Assembly: GCA_018971405.1 (NCBI GenBank)
Contig: JAGXAX010000055.1
Coordinates: 1 to 8,284 of the forward strand
DNA: 8,284 bases
Origin: Alphaproteobacteria bacterium
Lineage (GTDB): Bacteria; Pseudomonadota; Alphaproteobacteria; Micavibrionales; UBA2020
Direction of reading: 5' to 3'
The notes below the pieces were generated by a model. That model was not told where the DNA came from, did not search any database, and saw nothing but the letters and a program-made list of their open reading frames with translations. The position numbers and the translations under genes are program-made. This document shows positions 1 through 5,439 of this stretch, piece after piece (position 1 is the first letter of the stretch; every line of letters starts with the position of its first letter).

Positions 1-420
1 GTGGCTGTCGCGCCGGAGGCCGCGGAAGAAGAACATCATCTGCTCGTGCACCATGGTGTGACGGGTGATGGTGTTGACGAATTCCGCCTTTTGCCGCGCG
101 TTCGGCAGGTCGCCGTGGAGCAGCAGGTAGCAGACCTCGAGAAAATCGCTTTTCTCGGCGAGGTCGCGGATCGTGTAGCCGCGGTGCATCAGCACGCCTT
201 TGTCGCCGTCGATGAAGGTGACGGCGGAATCGCACGACGCGGTCGAGGTGAAGCCGGGATCGTAGGTGAACATGCCGGTCTCGGCATAAAGCTTGCGCAC
301 GTCGATGACGCGGGGGCCCAGCGTGCCGTCAAGCACCGGCAGCTCCACCGTCTTGCCGGTGGCGTTGTCCGTCAGCGTGACAGTGTTTTGCGGTTTGGTC
401 TTGGGAGCGATGCCGTCCAT
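1..420 (-). CDS. gltA: Citrate synthase, N-terminal 140 codons (runs off left edge)
   Basis: Citrate synthase condenses acetyl-CoA with oxaloacetate to citrate, the entry step of the TCA cycle, in the cytoplasm. Reading the minus strand from the ATG at 420-418 gives [16 protein letters not shown] and continues into hallmark segments of the bacterial hexameric (type II) enzyme: a run like [19 protein letters not shown] around residues 51-69, [13 protein letters not shown] around 70-82, [10 protein letters not shown] around 94-103 and [20 protein letters not shown] at the edge. These align by eye with the start of E. coli GltA. The catalytic His and Asp residues lie in the missing part, so activity cannot be judged. 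AAGGAG at 427-432 sits 6 nt before the ATG and fixes the start. It lies 111 bp downstream of gltX on the same strand, so it may be read from gltX or from a promoter in the gap. Confidence 0.95.
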   Translation of the reverse strand, partial: MDGIAPKTKPQNTVTLTDNATGKTVELPVLDGTLGPRVIDVRKLYAETGMFTYDPGFTSTASCDSAVTFIDGDKGVLMHRGYTIRDLAEKSDFLEVCYLLLHGDLPNARQKAEFVNTITRHTMVHEQMMFFFRGLRRDSH

Positions 421-426
421 AGTCTT

Positions 427-432
427 CTCCTT
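427..432 (-). promoter_or_regulatory. gltA ribosome-binding site
   Basis: A perfect AAGGAG on the minus strand, 6 nt upstream of the gltA ATG. It decides the start codon. Confidence 0.8.
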
Positions 433-444
433 GAGGGGGTGATA

Positions 445-458
445 TATGCCTTGGCATA
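445..458. promoter_or_regulatory. Dyad TATGCC-AA-GGCATA in the gltA leader
   Basis: On the minus strand this reads TATGCCAAGGCATA, two perfect 6-bp arms around a 2-bp centre, 24 nt before the gltA start codon and just upstream of its Shine-Dalgarno. It could be an operator or a very short RNA hairpin. The symmetry is seen directly; the role is inferred. Confidence 0.35.
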
Positions 459-482
459 ATATTCAGTTCTGTTTTCGTCCAT

Positions 483-512
483 TTTACCGCGTATACGATA
501 ACGTGTGGTAAA
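483..512. promoter_or_regulatory. Imperfect 30-bp dyad between gltX and gltA
   Basis: Arms TTTACC (483-488) and GGTAAA (507-512) flank an 18-bp centre, with a run of seven T on the plus strand right after (513-519). The position, in the 111-bp gltX–gltA gap, would suit an operator for a gltA promoter. The low G+C of the arms makes a classical terminator unlikely, and no plus-strand gene ends here. I could not settle on a convincing -35/-10 pair for gltA in this gap. Confidence 0.25.
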
Positions 513-531
513 TTTTTTTGCAGCGCAGCAA

Positions 532-1938
532 CTATTTGGTTTTGGTTATGTCATCCAGCCGCGCCAGAGTTTCGTCCCGCTCGAGAATTTCCGCGACATG
601 GAAAATGGACGGGCTGTTGGTTGTGCCGGTGAGGGCGCAGCGCAGCGGCATGGCCACCTTGCCGAGCTTGAGTCCCTTTTCGGCGGCGAAGGACTTGAGC
701 GCGGTTTCCACCGTTTCCGCCGTGAAACTTTCAAGACCGGCGAGCGCGCCCCGCATGTCGCCGAGCAGCTGCCGTGCCGCGCCGTCGAGAACCTTGTCGG
801 CGGCCTCGTCGGGAATCAGGGGGCGGCGGCGCACATAGAACAGTCCCGCGTGGGCGAGCTCGATCAGCGTTTCGGCGCGCTCTTTCAGGTCGTGCAAGCC
901 GGCTTTGACGCGCTTCAGTCCGGTTTCGTCCGGCTGTTCGCCCAAGGCCTGTTCGAGGAACGGGCTGAGCCGCGCCATCAGGTCGTCGTCGCCGCAAGCG
1001 CGCATGTAGTGGGCGTTCAGGTTCGCAAGCTTGGCGAAGTCCATGCGCGACGGCGAACGCCCGATGTCTTCCAGTGCGAAGAGGTTGATCGCCTCTTCGG
1101 TCGAGATGATCTCCGTGTCGCCGTGCCCCCAGCCGAGGCGCAGAAGATAGTTGCGCATCGCTTCGGGCAGATAGCCCATGTCGCGGTAGGCTTCGAGCCC
1201 GACGGCGCCGTGGCGCTTGGAGAGCTTCGATCCGTCCGCGCCGTGGATCATCGGGATGTGGGCGAAGACCGGCGTTGGCCAGCCCATCGCGTCGTAGATC
1301 ATGCGCTGGCGGAAGGTGTTGTTGAGGTGGTCGTCCCCGCGGATGACGTGGGTGATCGCCATGTCATGGTCGTCGACGACGACGGAGAGCATGTAGGTCG
1401 GCGTGCCGTCGGCGCGGAGCAGCACCATGTCGTCGAGCTGCGCCAGCGGCACGCGCACGTCGCCCTGTACGGCGTCGGAAACCAGCATGTCGTCATTCCC
1501 TTCCCGTCCGTCCGCCGGCGCCTTGATGCGCACCGCGCCGGACGCATGCCCTTTGTCGCGGCAGCGGCGGTCGTAGCCGACGTGCAGGCCTTTTTCCTTC
1601 TGTCCGGCGCGCATTTTTTCGAGCTCTTCCGGCGTGCACTGGCAGTAATAGGCCTTGCCGCGCGCGATCAATTCATGCGCCACCTCGGCGTGGCGGTGCA
1701 TCCGCGCGAACTGGAAGATCGGCTCCCCGTCCCATTCGAGCCCGAGCCACTTGATGCCGTCGAGCAGCGCGTCCACCGCACCCTGCGTCGAGCGGGCGCG
1801 GTCGGTGTCCTCGATGCGCAGGAGAAACGTTCCATTATGATGGCGGGCGAAGAGCCAGTTGAACAGCGCCGTCCGCCCGCCGCCGATGTGCAGGTAGCCC
1901 GTGGGCGAGGGCGCGAAACGGGTGATGACTTTGCTCAT
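532..1938 (-). CDS. gltX: Glutamyl-tRNA synthetase
   Basis: A class I aminoacyl-tRNA synthetase of 468 residues that charges tRNA-Glu (in bacteria lacking GlnRS, also tRNA-Gln) with glutamate. Seen directly: the N-terminal Rossmann fold with FAPSPTGYLHIGG (residues 8-20, the HIGH-motif variant of this family), RIEDTDR (41-47), the tRNA-acceptor segment VIRGDDHLNNT (198-208), and KLSKRHGAVG (238-247, the KMSKS equivalent). A helical anticodon-binding region fills the rest and ends in DDITKTK. C99, C101 and C126 match three of the four zinc ligands of the E. coli enzyme, with D128 where E. coli has His. Length is normal. An in-frame ATG nine codons upstream (1965) has no ribosome-binding site. 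The chosen ATG begins the conserved region and is preceded by AGGGGG about 11 nt away. It is divergent from comEC and upstream of gltA. Confidence 0.96.
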   Translation of the reverse strand: MSKVITRFAPSPTGYLHIGGGRTALFNWLFARHHNGTFLLRIEDTDRARSTQGAVDALLDGIKWLGLEWDGEPIFQFARMHRHAEVAHELIARGKAYYCQCTPEELEKMRAGQKEKGLHVGYDRRCRDKGHASGAVRIKAPADGREGNDDMLVSDAVQGDVRVPLAQLDDMVLLRADGTPTYMLSVVVDDHDMAITHVIRGDDHLNNTFRQRMIYDAMGWPTPVFAHIPMIHGADGSKLSKRHGAVGLEAYRDMGYLPEAMRNYLLRLGWGHGDTEIISTEEAINLFALEDIGRSPSRMDFAKLANLNAHYMRACGDDDLMARLSPFLEQALGEQPDETGLKRVKAGLHDLKERAETLIELAHAGLFYVRRRPLIPDEAADKVLDGAARQLLGDMRGALAGLESFTAETVETALKSFAAEKGLKLGKVAMPLRCALTGTTNSPSIFHVAEILERDETLARLDDITKTK

Positions 1939-1968
1939 GAAAATATGTACCCCCTGGTCATTCAAGCT

Positions 1969-1997
1969 GTTGTATCGTAAGTCTTTTGCAGACGCAA
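1969..1997 (-). promoter_or_regulatory. Candidate gltX promoter
   Basis: On the minus strand TTGCGT (1997-1992) and TACAAC (1974-1969) are separated by exactly 17 bp. Both are reasonable sigma-70-type hexamers. The predicted start would leave a leader of roughly 24 nt before gltX. It lies in the 73-bp spacer shared with comEC, so the two divergent promoters must overlap. Confidence 0.45.
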
Positions 1998-2011
1998 CTC
2001 AAGGGCGGCGA

Positions 2012-4093
2012 ATGGCTTTTCCGGACGGACAGGCGCGGGATTTCGGGCGGATCGGGGATTTCTTCCTCTCCCAGCGCGACCGCTGGGTCCTGTGGGCGCC
2101 GGTCGCGCTGGGACTCGGCGTCGGGGGATATTTTTCGCTCGCCGCCGAGCCGCCGGCCTGGGCGGGCGGCATGCTTCTGGTTCTGCTGGCGGCGCTGCTC
2201 GCGCCCTTTGCCCGCAACAGGGCGGCGGTGCTGCTGTGGCTGCCCTTCTTTCTGGCCGCGCTGGGGTTTGCGGCGGCGCAGCTGCGCGCCCATGCGGTCG
2301 CCGCGCCCGTTTTGGAATACCGCACGCCCGCGATACGGCTGCAGGGCCGCGTCCTTTCCGTGGAGGCGCTGCCGCGCGGATTCCGCTTCGTGCTCGGCGA
2401 TATCTCTCCGCAGCAAGTCCGTTACAGCTGGGGCAAGAGCTATCCCCTGCCTTCTGCCGCGCGCATCACCTCGCGCATCCATCAGCCGCCGCCGGAAGCG
2501 GGCGCGACCGTCGAAGTGAAGGCGAAACTGCTGCCCCTGCCGCCGCCGGTTTTGCCGGGCGCTTATGATTTTCAGCGCGCGGCGTGGTTCGGGGGTTTCG
2601 GCGCGACGGGTTACGCGCTCGGCCCCGTCACGACGCTCTCCCTGCCGCGCGACTGGCGTTATGTTTGCGCGGCCGTGCGCGCCGTCATCTACCGGCACAT
2701 CGCCGCCGCGATCGCCGACCACGACGCGGCGGCGGTCACGGCGGGAATCCTCATCGGCCAGCGCGGGGCGATCTCTCCCGCCGCGTGGAACGACATGAGC
2801 CGCGCCGGCCTCGCCCACCTGCTCGCCGTGGCGGGGCTGCACACCGGCGTCGTGACAGGGTGGATCTTCTTTTTCACGCGCCTGCTGCTCGCCTCCATCC
2901 CTTACGCCGCCCTGCGCTGGCCGGTGAAGAAGATCGCCGCCGCCTTTTCCATCCCCGCCGCGCTGTTCTACCTTTTCCTCGTCGGTGCGCCCCTGCCCGC
3001 CATGCGGGCGGTCATCATGGTTTGCGCGGTGATGACGGCGATCATTCTCGACCGTGACCCTTTTTCGCCGCGCCTGCTGGCGCTCGCGGCGGCGGTGATC
3101 CTGCTGCTGCGCCCCGAAAGCCTCGTCGGCGGCAGCTTCCAGATGTCGTTCGCCGCGGTCGCTGTGCTGATCGCCTTCTATGAAGGCACGCGCGGCTGGT
3201 GGAGCGGGCTTTATCAGGACAAACGGTGGTTCATGCGCCCCGTGCTGTTCGTCCTCGCCTCGACGGCGACGACCGCCGCGGCGACGCTCGGCACCGCGCC
3301 TTACGCGCTTTACCATTTCCTGCGCGTGCCGCTGGTCGCGGGTTTTCTCGCCAACCTGCTCGCCGTGCCGGTCGCGGTCTTCGTCGTTTTGCCCGTCGGC
3401 ATGGTCGCCTGCCTGCTGATGCCGTTCGGGCTCGACGCCGTGCCGCTCAAAATCGCCGGTTACGGCGTGAAAGCCATTCTCGCCGTCGCGGCGGCGACGG
3501 CGCATATGCCCTATGCCGCACTGCATGTCGGCGGCTGGCCGCTGCTGCCGCTGGTCGTCATCACCTTTGGCGGGTTGTGGACATGCATCTGGCGCGGAAG
3601 CGGACGCTGGCTCGGGTTGCTGCCGGTACTGGCGGGCGCCCTTCTCATTCCGTTCGCGCCGCGGGCGGACGCGCTTGTTTCCACGCGCGCGAACCTTTTC
3701 GCCGCGCGCGCGGCGGACGGCAGGCTCCGGCTCCTGCCAGGCCGCGCGGACAGGTTCGTCCGCAACGAATGGGGTGCAAGGGAGGGCGGGGCCGGCGTCG
3801 GCGCGCCGCTCGCTTGCGGCGCGGACGCCTGCCTCGTCTCCGCAAAGGGGCATCTGGTCGCTTTCGCGAAAGACGCGGCGGCGCTTCCTGAAGACTGCAA
3901 AAAAGCGGATATCGTCGCCGGAAATTTCGCCATCCCGCCCTCTGCCTGCCCTGTGGCGCTGCTGCTCGACAAGGCGGCGCTGCGCCGCACCGGCGCGACC
4001 GCGCTTTATTTCAATCCGGACGGCACGGTGACCGCGCGGACGGTCTTCGCCGCGCGCGGACGGCGCCTGTGGACGCCCCGTGTCTTTCGCTGA
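2012..4093 (+). CDS. comEC: ComEC/Rec2-family DNA-uptake channel protein
   Basis: A 693-residue inner-membrane protein of the ComEC/Rec2 family, which moves single-stranded DNA across the cytoplasmic membrane in natural transformation. Seen: N-terminal membrane segments (about 25-92), an OB-fold-like soluble region (about 105-205), then the Competence core (about 235-505). The core includes AGILIGQRGAISPAAWNDMS (244-263), AHLLAVAGLHTGV (268-280), GAPLPAMRA (325-333) and GGSFQMSFAAVAVLIAFYEG (373-392), with many hydrophobic helices. The soluble tail (about 550-690, cysteines 602, 607, 629, 646) has no HxHxDH motif, so there is no metallo-beta-lactamase domain; as I recall, shorter ComEC proteins of alphaproteobacteria also lack it. 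ATG 2012 follows AAGGGCGG at suitable spacing. An upstream in-frame ATG at 1901 lies inside gltX and adds nothing family-like. The gltX–comEC adjacency recurs in alphaproteobacteria. Whether the host is competent cannot be told. Confidence 0.9.
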   Translation: MAFPDGQARDFGRIGDFFLSQRDRWVLWAPVALGLGVGGYFSLAAEPPAWAGGMLLVLLAALLAPFARNRAAVLLWLPFFLAALGFAAAQLRAHAVAAPVLEYRTPAIRLQGRVLSVEALPRGFRFVLGDISPQQVRYSWGKSYPLPSAARITSRIHQPPPEAGATVEVKAKLLPLPPPVLPGAYDFQRAAWFGGFGATGYALGPVTTLSLPRDWRYVCAAVRAVIYRHIAAAIADHDAAAVTAGILIGQRGAISPAAWNDMSRAGLAHLLAVAGLHTGVVTGWIFFFTRLLLASIPYAALRWPVKKIAAAFSIPAALFYLFLVGAPLPAMRAVIMVCAVMTAIILDRDPFSPRLLALAAAVILLLRPESLVGGSFQMSFAAVAVLIAFYEGTRGWWSGLYQDKRWFMRPVLFVLASTATTAAATLGTAPYALYHFLRVPLVAGFLANLLAVPVAVFVVLPVGMVACLLMPFGLDAVPLKIAGYGVKAILAVAAATAHMPYAALHVGGWPLLPLVVITFGGLWTCIWRGSGRWLGLLPVLAGALLIPFAPRADALVSTRANLFAARAADGRLRLLPGRADRFVRNEWGAREGGAGVGAPLACGADACLVSAKGHLVAFAKDAAALPEDCKKADIVAGNFAIPPSACPVALLLDKAALRRTGATALYFNPDGTVTARTVFAARGRRLWTPRVFR

Positions 4094-4095
4094 AG

Positions 4096-4935
4096 TCAGA
4101 GCCCTTTTTGCGGCGGAGAGAAGACGGCGTTGTCGACGATCTTTTTCACCAGCCGCCCCGCCGTTTTCGACCGCGCGATCCCTCCGCTGACGGCGTCGAA
4201 AACGGCCGAGAGCGAATCTTTCGGCGGCGTCCGCACGGGCGTGAGCGTCTTGCCCTCGACGGTTTGTTCGATGGCGGCGGCAAGATTGTCGAGGTTGTGC
4301 GGCCGGCCGCGCATGTCGAGGCTGATGGTGATGCCCTGGTCGTATCCCCAGACGCTGACGAGGTCGCTCGCCGTGCGCACTTGCACCAGCCCGTCGCCGG
4401 GCGGTTTGGAGACGCCGGGAATTTCCCTTTCCAGGCGCTGCGCGATCCGGCGGCTCGGCCCCGGCGCGTTGAACGTCCAGATGTGCCGCGCGCCGAGCGT
4501 CGTGCCGACGGTGCGCGCGAGATAGCCGCCGAGAGAATGGCCGGTGAAATGCATCTCCGCGGGATTGATGCCGTTTTCCTTGCAGACCCGCTGCACGAAG
4601 GCGAGCGCCTGCCAGTACTGGCGGGGAACCCTGAGAAAGGCGATATCCACGTCTGCGCCGATCGTGTCCGGATCGTCGAGGTTGGTGCCGCGAAAGGCCA
4701 CGATGTATTTCGGCTCGCCCGGCGGCGCGGGCGTGGTCCGCGCGTAGATTTTGGCGAAAAGCCCGTCGTTGTTCCCCGCCTGCGGACGGGCACTGGCCAG
4801 CACTCTCCAGCCGGGAGGCGGCGCCGCGTCGCTCCCGGCGGCGACGTTTTGCGCGAAAGGCATGATCTTGCCGGCTTGTCCGAGAAGAGCCGCTTTCTGG
4901 GCGTTTGTGACCTGTTTGTTCCTGCGCGTCTTCAC
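4096..4935 (-). CDS. Class 3 lipase-like alpha/beta hydrolase
   Basis: A 279-residue protein with the layout of class 3 lipases. YIVAFRGTNLDD (77-88) matches the oxyanion-hole strand, and FTGHSLGGYLA (130-140) is the nucleophile elbow with Ser134. ARHIWTFNAPGP (149-160) matches the strand after the elbow. Asp191 in TASDLVSVWG and His213 in RPHNLDN are good candidates for the rest of the triad. No signal peptide or membrane segment is visible, so it is probably cytoplasmic unless exported by a leaderless route. The substrate is unknown: lipid, ester or thioester are all possible. The start is GTG 4935-4933, preceded by AGGGGGAG at 4945-4938; the internal ATG at codon 25 has no ribosome-binding site. 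It is convergent with comEC, with two bases between the stop codons and no room for a terminator. The very AT-rich upstream region differs sharply from the gene. Confidence 0.82.
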   Translation of the reverse strand: MKTRRNKQVTNAQKAALLGQAGKIMPFAQNVAAGSDAAPPPGWRVLASARPQAGNNDGLFAKIYARTTPAPPGEPKYIVAFRGTNLDDPDTIGADVDIAFLRVPRQYWQALAFVQRVCKENGINPAEMHFTGHSLGGYLARTVGTTLGARHIWTFNAPGPSRRIAQRLEREIPGVSKPPGDGLVQVRTASDLVSVWGYDQGITISLDMRGRPHNLDNLAAAIEQTVEGKTLTPVRTPPKDSLSAVFDAVSGGIARSKTAGRLVKKIVDNAVFSPPQKGL

Positions 4936-4970
4936 CGCTCCCCCTGATGTTAGAAAACACCGATAACTGC

Positions 4971-4976
4971 ATTATA
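4971..4976 (-). promoter_or_regulatory. -10 element of the hydrolase gene
   Basis: A perfect TATAAT on the minus strand, about 35 bp upstream of the GTG start. It predicts a leader of about 29 nt. No good -35 hexamer is seen at 16-18 bp, only AT-rich sequence that could act as an UP element. Confidence 0.45.
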
Positions 4977-4988
4977 ACTAATAGTTAT
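4974..4988. promoter_or_regulatory. Perfect 15-bp palindrome overlapping the hydrolase -10
   Basis: ATAACTA-A-TAGTTAT is a perfect 7-bp inverted repeat around one base. It overlaps the -10 and the spacer of the predicted hydrolase promoter, the position expected for a repressor operator. The symmetry is direct; the regulator is unknown. Confidence 0.4.
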
Positions 4989-5088
4989 GAATTATTTATT
5001 ACGGGATATATTTAATTTTTATATTTTAAAACAATGAATTAGATATATTCTATGCCTGCCGTCTGCTGGATAGGCGTGTTTTCAAGGC

Positions 5089-5117
5089 TTGCGATTTTTA
5101 TGTGCAGCCGTTAAGGT
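5089..5117 (+). promoter_or_regulatory. Weak candidate tRNA-Ser promoter
   Basis: TTGCGA (5089-5094) and TAAGGT (5112-5117) are 17 bp apart and upstream of the tRNA. The -10 is poor, matching 3 of 6, so this is a guess at the tRNA promoter. Confidence 0.25.
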
Positions 5118-5152
5118 GCAGGCCTGTTTTGCTTTTCAACGATAACCCTTGC

Positions 5153-5242
5153 GGAAGGGTGGCCGAGTGGTTGAAGGCGCTCGCCTGGAAAGCGGGTATA
5201 CTGTAACAGGTATCGTGAGTTCGAATCTCATCCCTTCCGCCA
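5153..5242 (+). tRNA. tRNA-Ser (anticodon GGA)
   Basis: A class II tRNA with a long variable arm. The acceptor GGAAGGG (5153-5159) pairs with CCCTTCC (5232-5238). Discriminator G is at 5239 and CCA (5240-5242) is encoded. The anticodon stem CTCGC (5180-5184) pairs with GCGGG (5192-5196), with anticodon GGA at 5187-5189 in the loop CTGGAAA. The variable arm TATACTGTAACAGGTATC can form a stem, and the T arm carries TTCGAAT. The whole closely matches bacterial tRNA-Ser(GGA), which reads UCC and UCU codons. Two extra bases (GC, 5151-5152) could extend pairing with the CCA region but belong to the precursor. Confidence 0.96.
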
Positions 5243-5263
5243 TTTATTTCTAATTCTCCTTAT

Positions 5264-5306
5264 ATTGGAGTCGGTTAGATTTTTCGGCCTTGTCTAACCC
5301 CCCAAT
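5264..5306. repeat. Hairpin downstream of tRNA-Ser
   Basis: GGTTAGA (5273-5279) pairs perfectly with TCTAACC (5293-5299) over a 13-nt loop. An outer stem ATTGG (5264-5268) pairs with CCAAT (5302-5306) across a small internal loop. No T-run follows, so it is not a standard terminator. It lies between the two copies of the tRNA 3' end and could be a processing or protection structure for the precursor. Confidence 0.45.
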
Positions 5307-5314
5307 TAGGCGGC

Positions 5315-5331
5315 CATCCCTTCCGCCATTT
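5315..5331 (+). repeat. Duplicate of the tRNA-Ser 3' end
   Basis: Seventeen bases identical to 5229-5245, which cover the 3' part of the T stem, the acceptor 3' strand, discriminator, CCA and three T. The copies are 86 bp apart, almost one tRNA length. It may be an integration scar (attachment-site duplication) or the stump of a second, deleted tRNA gene. No integrase is in the window. Confidence 0.6.
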
Positions 5332-5378
5332 CGTTTCGCCAATTGTCAGATCGGCCGGCAGGATTTTTGCAGACGAAG

Positions 5379-5430
5379 GGGGCGTCCTTGCTGTAGACTG
5401 CTTTCCTAGGGCGAAAGACGCCCCGCAAGG
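5379..5430 (+). promoter_or_regulatory. Switch-like structured leader of the permease gene
   Basis: Two mutually exclusive folds are visible. In the first, GGGGCGTC (5379-5386) pairs with GACGCCCC (5417-5424), leaving GCAAGG free. In the second, GGGCG (5409-5413) pairs with CGCCC (5419-5423), nested inside CCTTGC (5386-5391) pairing with GCAAGG (5425-5430). GCAAGG contains the Shine-Dalgarno AAGG, so the second fold would block translation. A TTGTCA at 5343-5348 could be a -35, but no good -10 follows. This does not match a riboswitch class I know by heart. Confidence 0.4.
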
Positions 5431-5439
5431 CAAAAAAAA

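Larger units (their letters stand above)
4971..5050. other. AT-rich island (about 14% G+C)
   Basis: By hand count 11 of 80 bases are G or C, in an otherwise strongly GC-rich window. No open reading frame of note is present. It contains the hydrolase promoter and a direct repeat ATGAATTA (4987-4994 and 5034-5041). The rest of the gap up to the tRNA (5051-5152) shows only short palindromes such as CAGGCCTG (5119-5126). Confidence 0.7.

Noticed and set aside
1..459. A plus-strand frame over the left edge
   Set aside because: It is the complement of gltA codons; the citrate synthase match on the minus strand is clear.
4069..4947. A plus-strand frame of 292 codons opposite the hydrolase
   Set aside because: The minus strand encodes GHSLGG and the other hydrolase motifs. 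The plus frame has no family features and no ribosome-binding site.
1958..4972. A 1004-codon open frame on the minus strand across comEC and the hydrolase
   Set aside because: It is antisense to comEC and out of frame with the hydrolase. Its product is a low-complexity Arg/Gln/Ala-rich chain with no domain, as expected from GC-rich shadow frames.
5246..5262. AAGGAG on the minus strand followed by an ATG across the tRNA
   Set aside because: The frame would run antisense through tRNA-Ser, and the ribosome-binding site is probably chance in the AT-rich trailer.
5273..5299. Integron attC-like core sites GTTAGAT and GTCTAAC
   Set aside because: The order is reversed: attC runs from RYYYAAC to GTTRRRY, but here GTTRRRY comes first. 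There are no inner L sites and no cassette or integrase. It is better described as a plain hairpin.
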